DNA from: Anthracocystis setariae
Taxonomy: Eukaryota > Basidiomycota > Ustilaginomycetes > Ustilaginales > Ustilaginaceae
Direction: 5' to 3'
Assembly: GCA_928724745.1 (NCBI GenBank)
Contig: CAKMXJ010000037.1
Span: 1,054,001 to 1,118,000, forward strand
Length of the DNA stretch: 64,000 nt
Shown here in pieces: positions 1 through 9,474 of the stretch. Position numbers and translations under genes: made by a program. Position 1 is the first letter of the stretch. Every line of letters starts with the position of its first letter. The notes beneath the pieces were generated by a model that had not been told where the DNA came from, did no database searches, and saw only the letters and a program-made list of their open reading frames with translations.

Positions 1-3000
1 CACGATGAGCTCCACCGCCGCAGACAGCTGCGCGACCGGGCAGCGTCTGACGCCTCCGAAGTGAGCTCGGCCGCCGCCAAAGCTTCCGTACGTAAGAGAT
101 CCGATTCTCTAAGGCATGCCGATGACTCCCTCGCTTCTAGCCGAGTGCCGACTTACTCCACCCAAAGCACATCTGGTGCGCAGGTGGAAGGACAGCGCAG
201 CCAGCCCATCGCCACTCGAAGAGAGAGACTCGCCAGTGTTGGAGCAAATCCCCAGAATGCTGGCTCCGTCGGGGTCCCCTCGACGCCATTGAGTAGCCAC
301 GGCACACCGAGGTCGTCCCGCAACAGCGCCTCGCTGCGCAACAAGCGAGCATCTACTGCTAGTATCGGCCAGTCACTTCTCAGAGGCTCTGTCCCCTTTG
401 GCCATGCAGATGAATACGAGAGTCGGCTCAACTCGCGCGAGGACGCTGCCGCTGATGCTCTTCGCAAGCTGGATGGTCTCAAGCTCGAGCCCAAGAGCCC
501 TCGCGCCAGCCGAGTAGTGTCGCGACCAAACAGCGCCGGCAAGAAGACGCCGGGAACCAACAGCAGAGGCTCTTCGCCAAGCTCGCGAAATCGACGCTCC
601 AGCAACTATGATGTGTCATCGCGCTCGATCGACAAGGCGAGAGGCTCGGAGGAATCTGTTGCACGGAACGGTCTGCGATCCTCGAAGCTCGTCACCCGGG
701 TACGGACTGGCGACGACCCAACCGGTACGTCCAACAGCTCCCTGCAGGAGCCCCTGCGCACGTCGGTCTACTCGAGCCCACGTCTACGTCGCTCGCAGCT
801 GCCGCCGATGCCGCAGAACGAGATCACGCAAGGCGCTCGTAGAGCGTCTGCTGTGCAGAGCAGTGGGGTTAAGGATGCATCGGCCAATGCGAGCCCGATG
901 TTCGGAGCCCCCATCACCGCCCGTACCGTCTCGCGTTCCAAGCGCATGAGCGGCAACAGCGATGGCTCCGGTGTAGGATCCGACGGTGGACGCCACGATG
1001 CTTCCGCTGGTGCCTATGACGACCCCGAGTCTTCCAAGAGTAGTGCGATTCCGCCCGTGCCGCCTTTGCCCAAGCTATGGGAAGGCTCGCGTTCTACTTC
1101 GCTGACGTCCGAAGCTTTCCGAGCCGCTGCAGGTAAGAGTCCGAGCATCACGGCCAGCCACAGCTTTGTCTCGACCCGCAGTGGGCTCAGTGCCGATATT
1201 AGCGACAAGGCGACTACACCCAAGTCCCCACTCAGTCCACGTACGCAGGAGCTCGCCGAAGTGGCCGCAATGGTTGTCCGGAAGCCAAGTCTCGGTGTGC
1301 TCAGTGACAAGAACTCGCGAGGTTCCTCAACGAACGATGTCTCTATGCAGTGCGCCACTGCCGAGCCAATCGAGGAGATGGTCTCATCCTCTGTTCCCCC
1401 AGCGGCCTCCGAAAAGACTTCTTTCAACTCAAGCGACGCTGCGGACACTAGCACAGCGAGCACCGCTCCGCTCCCCAAATCCAGCGCTCTGCGTCGTGCC
1501 AGTGTAGCCTCGCTCAGCAGACTCATCCGGCCCAGTCCAAAGGACAAAGACGCGGATCAGCCACCGTCTAGCACCGCCGCGTTGGAGGTCAGCACCAGCC
1601 CCAAAGCTCGACGAACGCCCTCTTTCTTCCAGCGTGCGCCTAAGTCGAATGACGGTGTGCCTGCGTCGGAATCGGGCTCACAGGACAGCGGTCGTCTTTC
1701 GCGCAAATCACTACTCGGTATTGCGGGTGGGCTTCTCAATCGATCAGGATCTCGACGCATCGCCGCCGCCAAGGACGCTGAGGCTTCCGGGGCTGCCTCG
1801 CAGGCACAGGACTCCTCGCCTGTGCGAAGACGCGGCCAGACTCTTCCTTCAGCGGACGAATCAGCCCAGAGGTCGCGGGAACGCGTGCCGGAAGCTGTCC
1901 CAAGCGTAGATTCTGTCACCGCCCAGACCCCCTCGCGATCCGTGAGGATGGTTGCGGCCAGAGGTGTGCCATCTTCTAGCCCAAAAATGGGCCCTCGCAC
2001 CTCATCTCCGATCAAGTCTGCCTCGCTTTCGAGCCGCATTCCTCGCGTTGCGACCATGAAGGCGCTGTCACGATCGATCACCACCGGTTCTTCGGCAACA
2101 GAGGGCAGCGGCGGTGTCACTCGTGCAGCTGCAGTCGCTTCTTCGTCGATCCCAACGAGCAAGACTCACCACCCTTCGTTGGCAGCCAGTATGGGTATGG
2201 TGGCCACGCAGCCGCTCGACGAGGATGAGGGAAGGCCGGTCTCGGGTTCCGACGTGACTGTTGGCACGTCCAAGCACAGCCAGAGTTCGTCCAAGGTCGC
2301 CTCGCCTGCGGCACCCACTCACGTCTCGGCCAGCCTGATTCCCATCCTCAATGCCTATGCCGCTGCAAAGACACCAGCAGAGGTCGAGGGTGTCTTGCGA
2401 CGCGCTCGCATCGCCGCCTACTCGTCGAACCTCACGCCCAGCGATCGTGAGGTGCTCAACAATCTAGCTGCACGTCAGAAAGTGAACGGAAGCCCGTCAT
2501 ACGCTACCACGACTAGCACGGTCAGAGCCGGAATAGCTGCTTCAGCAGCAGACAAGGGCGTCGCGCGCATTGCCAAAACCGGTCAAGCGGCTGCCACCAC
2601 GACGCAGAGTCAGCCGAGTTCCTCTGCTGCTGCGCCTTCCTCCTCGGCCTCGGAGAAGGCGCCGTCGCCAGCCGCTGCTGCCAAGGAGACGGCTGGTCTG
2701 CCCGTTCCTGTGCGCAAGACGCGAGCATCGCTCAGCGCAGCCTCTGCAGCCTCGCGCACCCCCGCAAAGACTAGCGCTACGCAGACGGCTGCCAGTGACC
2801 GCTTGGCCAAGCTCAGCGCCAGCAGCGTCACCAGTAGCGCCGTTGCCAGACGCAGCCCGGCACCGTCGGACGTGTCAGCGCGCGCCACGCCGATTCAGGA
2901 CGAGGAGGAGCGCTTGGGCGACAGCGAGATGGAGGACTACATTCGTCGCCAACAGGCTCGCAAGCTGGCGGCAGGCGCCTCGCAAGCCGAGTTGGACAAG

Positions 3001-4278
3001 ATGCTCGAGTTCCCCGAGCCGGTGGCAGCGAGTCGCATGCTTTCGCCTCGACAGGCCGAGGTGATGTACGGCAACAAGATGTCGGACTTTGAGCTGCGGG
3101 AGCTCTTTAATTACACCGAGATCTACTACTGCGGACAGAATGCTAAACGCAAGCACATGGCGTCGATGGACAAGCCGGAGCAAAACCACGGCTTTGACGA
3201 TGAGCGTGGCGACTACAACGTGATCAATCGGGACCATCTGGCGTTCCGGTACGAGATCATCGACCTGCTCGGGCGCGGTTCGTTCGGACAGGTGTTGCAG
3301 TGCCGAGACCACAAGACAGGCAAGACGGTGGCGATCAAGCTGATCCGCAACAAGAAGCGGTTCCATCATCAGGCGCTGGTGGAGGTGCGCATCCTGGAGA
3401 ACCTGACCAAGTGGGATCCTGAGGACAAGTTCAACGTGATCAAGATGACGGAGTCGTTCCTGTTCCGCAGCCATCTGTGCATCGCGACGGAGCTGCTCAG
3501 CATCAACCTGTACGAGCTGATCAAGGCGAACCAGTTTGCCGGGTTCACGACGCACCTGATCCGACGGTTCACGTGGCAGGTGCTGCAGTCGCTGGCGCTG
3601 ATGAAGCATCACAAGATAGTGCATTGCGATCTGAAGCCGGAGAACATTCTGCTGCAGCATCCGAGGAAGAGTGCGATCAAGGTGATCGACTTTGGTTCGT
3701 CGTGCTTTGAGAACGAAAAGGTGTATACGTATATTCAGAGTCGGTTCTATCGGTCGCCGGAGGTGATTTTGGGGATGAATTATCATACGGCGATCGATAT
3801 TTGGAGTTTGGGGTGTATTGCGGCCGAGTTGTATACGGGCTATCCGCTGTTTCCGGGCGAGAACGAGCAGGAGCAGTTGGCGTGTATTATGGAGATCTTG
3901 GGAGTGCCGGAAAGGTATTTGGTGGAGAAGAGTTCGAGGAAGAAGTTGTTTTTCGACTCGACGGGGCAGCCGAGGCCGGTGGTGAATTCCAAGGGCAAGA
4001 GGAGGAGGCCGGCGAGTAAGACGTTGGCGCAGGCGCTCAAGTGTGATGATGAGGCGTTTGTCGATTTTGTGGCAAAGTGTTTGATTTGGGATCCTGAGAG
4101 GAGGATCAAGCCGGAGGCGGCGATGCGGCATGCGTGGATTCAGCAGGCGAAGAAGAGGAAGCCCGTGGCGGGTAGTGTGTCGAGGATCGCGACGGCGGCG
4201 AGGTCGGTGAATGGCGCGAGTCCTAGGAAGGGTGCAGCGGCGCCGCTTTCGACGCCTGTGCGCGTGCCTAAAGCGTGA
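1..4278 (+). CDS. DYRK-family (class II, Pom1-like) protein kinase, 5' end outside window
   Basis: Serine/threonine kinase of the DYRK2/Pom1 class. Members autophosphorylate on the YxY activation-loop tyrosine and act in cell polarity and size control. The frame is open from base 1 with no stop and no ATG near the left edge, so the start lies upstream; the GTG at 61 is not a convincing start. The first ~1000 visible residues are Ser/Ala/Arg-rich and probably disordered. A DYRK-homology box (SDFELRELFNYTEIYYCG) follows at about 3085-3140. The kinase domain spans about 3250-4140, with GRGSFGQV, VAIKLI, HCDLKPENILL, VIDFGSSC, the YTYIQSRFYRSPE loop and DIWSLGC all present, so it should be active. 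It converges on TIM44, with 144 bp between the stops. Family is certain; orthology to Pom1 rather than another class II DYRK is inferred. Confidence 0.9.
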   Translation, partial: HDELHRRRQLRDRAASDASEVSSAAAKASVRKRSDSLRHADDSLASSRVPTYSTQSTSGAQVEGQRSQPIATRRERLASVGANPQNAGSVGVPSTPLSSHGTPRSSRNSASLRNKRASTASIGQSLLRGSVPFGHADEYESRLNSREDAAADALRKLDGLKLEPKSPRASRVVSRPNSAGKKTPGTNSRGSSPSSRNRRSSNYDVSSRSIDKARGSEESVARNGLRSSKLVTRVRTGDDPTGTSNSSLQEPLRTSVYSSPRLRRSQLPPMPQNEITQGARRASAVQSSGVKDASANASPMFGAPITARTVSRSKRMSGNSDGSGVGSDGGRHDASAGAYDDPESSKSSAIPPVPPLPKLWEGSRSTSLTSEAFRAAAGKSPSITASHSFVSTRSGLSADISDKATTPKSPLSPRTQELAEVAAMVVRKPSLGVLSDKNSRGSSTNDVSMQCATAEPIEEMVSSSVPPAASEKTSFNSSDAADTSTASTAPLPKSSALRRASVASLSRLIRPSPKDKDADQPPSSTAALEVSTSPKARRTPSFFQRAPKSNDGVPASESGSQDSGRLSRKSLLGIAGGLLNRSGSRRIAAAKDAEASGAASQAQDSSPVRRRGQTLPSADESAQRSRERVPEAVPSVDSVTAQTPSRSVRMVAARGVPSSSPKMGPRTSSPIKSASLSSRIPRVATMKALSRSITTGSSATEGSGGVTRAAAVASSSIPTSKTHHPSLAASMGMVATQPLDEDEGRPVSGSDVTVGTSKHSQSSSKVASPAAPTHVSASLIPILNAYAAAKTPAEVEGVLRRARIAAYSSNLTPSDREVLNNLAARQKVNGSPSYATTTSTVRAGIAASAADKGVARIAKTGQAAATTTQSQPSSSAAAPSSSASEKAPSPAAAAKETAGLPVPVRKTRASLSAASAASRTPAKTSATQTAASDRLAKLSASSVTSSAVARRSPAPSDVSARATPIQDEEERLGDSEMEDYIRRQQARKLAAGASQAELDKMLEFPEPVAASRMLSPRQAEVMYGNKMSDFELRELFNYTEIYYCGQNAKRKHMASMDKPEQNHGFDDERGDYNVINRDHLAFRYEIIDLLGRGSFGQVLQCRDHKTGKTVAIKLIRNKKRFHHQALVEVRILENLTKWDPEDKFNVIKMTESFLFRSHLCIATELLSINLYELIKANQFAGFTTHLIRRFTWQVLQSLALMKHHKIVHCDLKPENILLQHPRKSAIKVIDFGSSCFENEKVYTYIQSRFYRSPEVILGMNYHTAIDIWSLGCIAAELYTGYPLFPGENEQEQLACIMEILGVPERYLVEKSSRKKLFFDSTGQPRPVVNSKGKRRRPASKTLAQALKCDDEAFVDFVAKCLIWDPERRIKPEAAMRHAWIQQAKKRKPVAGSVSRIATAARSVNGASPRKGAAAPLSTPVRVPKA

Positions 4279-4422
4279 TTCATACGATGGTGGTGGTAGT
4301 GGTGGTGATGATGAATTGCATCAATGTTGAACCATGACAGCGAAACACAGACTGGGGTAGGTTCAAGATTGGGTTGAGAGTTTGGGAATGAGCAGGGATG
4401 AGTGTGGGGGGTAAGAGTTAAG

Positions 4423-6012
4423 TTACAAGTAAGCGGCTTGACCTCTGCGTGCAAGCTCGACGACCTTCCATCCACCGGTGATTTCGTTATCCAATTCTTC
4501 CTCTACCCTGGTCAACACGATAGCGTACCTGCATAGATCGGGTTGACTATCGCTGCCGGCCTTAACCTCTCCTGTTTTTGGATCTTTGAAGAACATGAGC
4601 TCCTGGGAAGTGAAGCTGACGACGAGGACGGGGATGTTGTTGTCCAACACTTTTGCTTGGATGATTTCGACTTGTTTGAGGTCTAGGAGCCTTCCGTTGG
4701 GGAGGAGGCCTTTGGAGAGGTAGGGGTCGATGGTGGCGATGAGGAGGTTGAAGGTTGCTTCGCCGCACCATTGACGGAGGAGGTGACGTGCCGAGGTGTG
4801 GTATGAGTCGATGAGTTCGGGGATGATGTATTCGCGTAGATCGCGTTGGAATGTCTCGAGGGTGAAGGATGGGTCGAGGAGTTTCATGTGACGCGTGACG
4901 CGTGCAAAGTCGTTTTCGTCAAACAGTGAGCCGAACCAGTCAGTGACGGTGCGCAGCCGTTCGATCATCGGGTTTTCCGATTCGTGGTACGCTTCCTGTA
5001 GGTCCGAGAGTTTGCGGAAGAGCGGGTTGGTCGATTTGAACGACGACCACGCTTGTTTGTAGGCGGGTTCGGGGCGGAGAACGAGCGCTTGGCCAGCCGA
5101 GTCGTTGGCAACGATGGAACGGACGCGAACGGCGTAGCCTGCTGGCTTTTTGGCTGATTTGGTCGCTTCGCCAGGGGATGAGGTGGACGAGGTGGATTCT
5201 TGGTCTGTGGATGTGGAAGAGGTGGATTCTCGAGATTTGGCCTCATCGGAATCGGATTTGGGTTTGTTGGCCTCAGCTTCGGCGGCTGCGATTTCTTCCT
5301 CCTCTTTAGCCGCATAGCTCTTCATAACCGCTTCAGCTGCCTCTTTCGAATCGACATCCTTGCTCGGCATGGGTCGTCCAATCTTCCTCAACCTCGCCTC
5401 CCTCTTGATCCTCCTGATCTCGGCGGCATCCTTATCGCCATCCACATAGATCCTCAGCGCACTTCCACCGTCATCAAACGCCTCGGTCAACGTCTCGCTC
5501 AACTGCTTGTACGCTTCGGTTTTCCTAATCGGAGCGGTCGAGTTCTCGAGCCCTCTCACCAGTCGCGAGCTAATAGCACCTAGTCCTTTGATCAACTCGC
5601 TCTCCTCCATCTGCTTGAGCGTCGCACCGACAGCATCACCCACCTGGCCTCCGGACTTTCGAAGCGCATCAGCAGCGGCCTGAAGTTTGGGATTCTCCTT
5701 GATCGACGTGATGATGCGGGCACGTTCGTAGGCGTCGCGCATCTTTTTCATGGTCTCGCTGTCTTGCATCTTGCCCACGTCACCGGAGAGTTGGCGCATG
5801 TTTTCTTGCAGCTCCTGGTTCTTGCGCAGCTCGGCTTTGAGTGTCTCGACGAATACGGCAAATGGAGATTTGGGTGTGTTAAAGCTGGTGCGAGATGAGG
5901 AGAAGCTGCGAACGGCGATGCGTCGAGGTGCGACGGTGGCAGTGGTGGCACGCGACGAGAGCCACACGCGCACACCGGCAGCAGCAGCGGTAGTTTGTGT
6001 CGGTCGAACCAT
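4423..6012 (-). CDS. TIM44: Mitochondrial import inner membrane translocase subunit TIM44
   Basis: Peripheral matrix-side subunit of the TIM23 presequence translocase that tethers mtHsp70 to the import channel. The predicted protein has 529 residues, a normal length. The N-terminus is Arg/Ser/Thr-rich with few acidic residues and contains an RSFSSSR presequence-type segment. A helical charged middle follows (KNQELQENMRQLSGDVGKM), then a Glu/Ser-rich low-complexity stretch. The C-terminal Tim44 domain includes NPLFRKLSDLQEAYHESENP and the WCGEATFNLL region, and ends in GGWKVVELARRGQAAYL. The frame stays open upstream to 6147 but without ATG; the ATG at 6012 is the first and gives a good presequence. 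No intron seen. Confidence 0.95.
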   Translation of the reverse strand: MVRPTQTTAAAAGVRVWLSSRATTATVAPRRIAVRSFSSSRTSFNTPKSPFAVFVETLKAELRKNQELQENMRQLSGDVGKMQDSETMKKMRDAYERARIITSIKENPKLQAAADALRKSGGQVGDAVGATLKQMEESELIKGLGAISSRLVRGLENSTAPIRKTEAYKQLSETLTEAFDDGGSALRIYVDGDKDAAEIRRIKREARLRKIGRPMPSKDVDSKEAAEAVMKSYAAKEEEEIAAAEAEANKPKSDSDEAKSRESTSSTSTDQESTSSTSSPGEATKSAKKPAGYAVRVRSIVANDSAGQALVLRPEPAYKQAWSSFKSTNPLFRKLSDLQEAYHESENPMIERLRTVTDWFGSLFDENDFARVTRHMKLLDPSFTLETFQRDLREYIIPELIDSYHTSARHLLRQWCGEATFNLLIATIDPYLSKGLLPNGRLLDLKQVEIIQAKVLDNNIPVLVVSFTSQELMFFKDPKTGEVKAGSDSQPDLCRYAIVLTRVEEELDNEITGGWKVVELARRGQAAYL

Positions 6013-6661
6013 GGTTGTGTAGGATTGCACGCGGTGATAGTTGAATGTCGCGAGCGAGTGGTATGGACGGATGTACCGAGGTGGAGCACAAGGTGGTGGA
6101 CAGCTGAATGGCAGTAGTTGGGGGGGGGAATCGAGTGAAAATTTCAAAGGTGTGGAGGCTCAGGCAGGTGTTGCCTCAACCTCAACCCACCCGACACTCA
6201 GACTGAGCGCTATCGGAAGCAACAAAATAATAAATCTCAGATTTACTTCTCTGAACCTTTGGCGGCAACAAATCGGATCAAACGGAGGAAATTCCTTCCA
6301 AATTTCCAACTTTTTTTCAGAGTCGTTTCTTTTGTTCGGATTGGTTCTTCTGAAGCGGCGCTTTTGTCTGTCCAGCCATAACCGATCACGAAGCGCCACA
6401 CTGACTGTGCCTTCTGACCCATTCAACCCGATCTGGCTCCAACTCGCACTTTCTGTACCAACGGTTGAAATCTCACAACACAGACTTTTTGCTCGCCGCT
6501 CACGTTGGGAAATTGTCAACCTCAAAGTATGAGTCCATCCATCCTCAGCCGAGTGGAAATCTACGATAGCACCAAAACGATCACTCGCCAGCGACCCACA
6601 ACAACGACTATGAGCAATCTATACACTAAAGTACAATGAGATGCGGAGAGGGGGTTGAGCT

Positions 6662-7426
6662 TTAGAAAGGAAGACCGGGCTTGAGCTTGTTCTTTGCCTC
6701 GTTTCGTGTCTGAAATCGCCAATCAAACCAAAAAAAATACCGTCAGTACACTCTCGTTCATACTCTTGTTCAAACACACAGCGCAACCGAACAACTTACC
6801 AACTGCCACTCTTCAACTGTCTGGTGCATGCTCTGCAACTTGGCCTGTACATCTCCCAACCTCCTCACCTTATCCTTATCCACCTTGCTTCCCTTGAACA
6901 CCTTGGACCTACCCGAATACGGTCCCACGCCCTTGACCAGCTTCCTCGCCGCCATCAATGCCTGCTCCTTCTCCTCGCTGCTCACCCTCAGACTTGGCTT
7001 CAACACTCTCTCGCCCAGCGCACTCGGTCGTACGCTCTTGGCGACGGCTTCCGAGCTGGACGAAGTGGGGATGTACTGATACTGTGCAGCCTGTTGTTCG
7101 AGTGCATACGATTGCTCCAGACGCTGCAGACGCTTCTGCATGCGGGCGGTTTTGGGTCCGTTGGGCAAGAGCGCCAGTTGTCCCGTCAGGACGGCTTCCT
7201 TGACGAGCAAGGCTTGACGACGCAGAGAGTACTTGGGAGGTGCCCAGCAGCCAGACGTGGCGCTCTTGGTGACTTCGAACAGCGATGCGCGCGCCGAGGT
7301 GGTGGAAGAGGAGGAGGAGGAGGAGGAGGTTGAGGGGGTGTTGGAGACCAGGAACCGGTCGAGCATGGTGCCGGACCATTTGACGTGCTTGGCCGCACTG
7401 CGCGAAAGCGTCTGTCGGAACGCCAT
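6662..7426 (-). CDS. Mitochondrial large ribosomal subunit protein mL59 (MRPL25 family), two exons
   Basis: Structural protein of the mitochondrial 54S subunit. Exon 1 is 7426-6800 (209 codons). The intron is 6799-6710 (90 bp; GTAAGT donor, TTTCAG acceptor). Exon 2 is 6709-6662 and adds TRNEAKNKLKPGLPF and TAA, giving 224 residues. The family signature WAPPKYSLRRQALLVKEA lies at residues 61-78. A Ser-rich tract precedes it, and a long basic helical region follows. Reading through the intron would instead give nine unrelated residues, and the spliced tail is basic like the family, so I prefer the spliced form. The start ATG at 7426 is clear. Divergent from the QNG1 gene. Confidence 0.85.
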
Positions 7427-7894
7427 AGTAGAATGTCTCCGCAGGAGTGAACGAGGAAACGATGGTGCAAACGAGGTCTAGCTGGCGAGGAACGGTGTGG
7501 TTTGGTAGAAAGAGAGAGATGAGATTCAAGCGAACCGAATTGATGCAGCCAAATTTGACGTGGGTGAGAGATGGCGCTAAACTCAGACTTGTTCCCGCAC
7601 GTATAATAAAAAGGTTACCAAGTCTAGCAAGATCTGGACAGGTCTAACAATGACGAGTTAAATTCATAAAGGCTGAGTCCAACACCTCTTTCAGTACAGT
7701 AGTGTTTCTTCTGGATGTCGAGTACAAGTAACAACGACGACGACGACAACGACGACGACAACGACGACGACGATCCACACCCATGCTTTAGTTAGCCGAA
7801 GCGGTTCTGACTCGACCACCTCCTTCTCATCTCCTAGAAATTCACAACCTCTTCACCTTCTTCGACATCCAAGCCTCTCACGACAGCGGTCAAC
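7427..7894. promoter_or_regulatory. Divergent promoter region between mL59 and QNG1
   Basis: Non-coding 468 bp between two divergent ATGs, presumably holding both promoters. The only clear structure is a CGA/ACA-type trinucleotide tract at 7731-7773. No specific factor site was recognised. Confidence 0.5.
7731..7773. repeat. Trinucleotide microsatellite (ACG/CGA with ACA interruptions)
   Basis: Repeated gac/aac triplets directly visible in the divergent promoter region, about 43 bp. Confidence 0.9.
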
Positions 7895-9121
7895 ATGTCG
7901 ACTTCAACCTCGCCGCTGCCTACCAGCTCGCACTATATCGCAGCCACTCGTCAATCCTGTGCTGACGTATCCCAAACCTCTGGCCTCATCCCGAACATTC
8001 CCGCCATCGATGCCCTCCTTGGCAGCCTCGAAGCGCCCACCTTTGCACGTCTGCGCACGCAACACGGCCTCAACTTCCCTCTCCGCTTCCCCACCCCTAC
8101 TGCCGAAGTTAATTTCCTCGGCATCCTCGCGCTGCTCAACGCGTTCTCCGGCTACCGTACCGCGTTTCACAAAGCCACGGACGCGGGGGCATATCAGAAT
8201 GTGATTCGGCTTATGATCGGGTTGTATATTTCGGGTTCGGGGGAGGGGGAGGATCGGGTGGTGGGGAGTCCCGCATTGACGGCGAGGGGGATGTGTGAGT
8301 TGAGTGAGGCCAAGGTGGTCGAGTTGTTAGGGGTAAGTGTGCATGAGGAGAGCGCGCATGCGAGTTTGCCCGGGGTGATGGTGGGGGTCAGAGGCGGCGA
8401 GATGTTCGATGCGGTTCAGTTGATACTCAAGACGGTTCAAAGTGTGGGCAAGGTGCTTATTGCGAACCGGTTTGCTAGTCTCGGTGAATACCTCGTCGAC
8501 CTCATGACACAAGTTAAGGCGCAAAACCTCGACGATACAACAGCGACCGACTTTATGGTTCAACACATCGCCACCACCTTCCCCGAGTTTCGCGATTCAC
8601 ATAAACTGCCTGATGGACACGACATCTTCGTGTTCAAGCGCATCTTCTTCCTCCTCCATTCGCTGCATCTTCGGTTCGGCGAGAGCCACGAGTGGCGGGT
8701 TCCAAACACGTACAAGACACTGCCCATGTTCGTCGACAACGTCCTCCCCACACTGTGCGTCTGGTTCAACCTGCTCAACTCCCCCTCCACCCCACCCGCT
8801 AACATGCACACATTGTACCATTGGATCACCACCGCTCACTGCAACGCCAACCTCCCTCGCGACAAACTCAACTCCCTCCCCCCCAACTCCCCCGGCCCAA
8901 CACTCACAATCCACGAAACATACACCCTCAGAGCAGCTTCCCTCCACCTCGGCCAAGTCGTCTGCCAAAGAGCCCACCACCTCGCCACAACCGATCCACA
9001 CCTCTCCTGGCTCGCCGAGCTCAACGAGGTCGATCTCGACGGGTATCTGTGGGCCGTAGCAAAGGATGATGCGCAGCTTAGGAGGGTGCCCAGATTCGTT
9101 TTCCCTTCCATTCACTTCTGA
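7895..9121 (+). CDS. QNG1: Queuosine 5'-phosphate N-glycosylase/hydrolase (QNG1, DUF2419 family)
   Basis: Queuosine salvage enzyme: releases queuine base from queuosine 5'-monophosphate so that it can be reinserted into tRNA. 408 residues, close to the eukaryotic family length with an extended N-terminus. Conserved blocks are FPLRFPTPTAEVNFLGILALLN and SGYR (about residues 60-90), the FKRIFFLLHSL helix, and LPMFVDNVLPT at about residues 275-285, whose acidic residue matches the catalytic Asp region of the family. The C-terminal LDGYLWAVAKDD also fits. ATG at 7895 is in an ordinary context. No intron is needed. Converges with the downstream Zn2Cys6 gene. Family assignment rests on recognised motifs. 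Confidence 0.85.
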   Translation: MSTSTSPLPTSSHYIAATRQSCADVSQTSGLIPNIPAIDALLGSLEAPTFARLRTQHGLNFPLRFPTPTAEVNFLGILALLNAFSGYRTAFHKATDAGAYQNVIRLMIGLYISGSGEGEDRVVGSPALTARGMCELSEAKVVELLGVSVHEESAHASLPGVMVGVRGGEMFDAVQLILKTVQSVGKVLIANRFASLGEYLVDLMTQVKAQNLDDTTATDFMVQHIATTFPEFRDSHKLPDGHDIFVFKRIFFLLHSLHLRFGESHEWRVPNTYKTLPMFVDNVLPTLCVWFNLLNSPSTPPANMHTLYHWITTAHCNANLPRDKLNSLPPNSPGPTLTIHETYTLRAASLHLGQVVCQRAHHLATTDPHLSWLAELNEVDLDGYLWAVAKDDAQLRRVPRFVFPSIHF

Positions 9122-9474
9122 CGGCCGAAGAAATTCTTCTGTATGCCATATGTGTAGTGTAGCGTATTGCAGTAATCATTAAAGCTCCGAACATCTCATG
9201 TCGAACTGCTTGACAGCTCGAATAGACCGAACCGACCCACATGTCTGGAGCGATCAAACGAGAGCACTGATCAAGATGCGACTGGTGTTGATCTTTGGTG
9301 ATGAATGCAATGTACAGATGAGATTCTGAGACACAAAAGAAGCAGACCCAACAGGAAGCCAAGCAAGCCAACGTAACGACACGATGCGATCATGTGTTCG
9401 TCCCTTGCCCGTCGACCATGACAAGACACGCCTGAAGCAACATCGCCGGCTGTCGAACTGAGGCGATTTGACCT
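9122..9474. other. Convergent 3' intergenic region
   Basis: 353 bp between the convergent QNG1 and Zn2Cys6 stops, holding the two 3' ends. No other structure seen. Confidence 0.5.

Noticed and set aside
61..63. GTG at 61 as start of the DYRK gene
   Set aside because: Nuclear fungal genes start with ATG, and the frame is open to base 1, so the start is outside the window.
2875..4131. 418-codon minus-strand frame opposite the DYRK kinase domain
   Set aside because: Shadow of the kinase coding sequence; Arg/His/Leu-rich translation with no recognisable fold.
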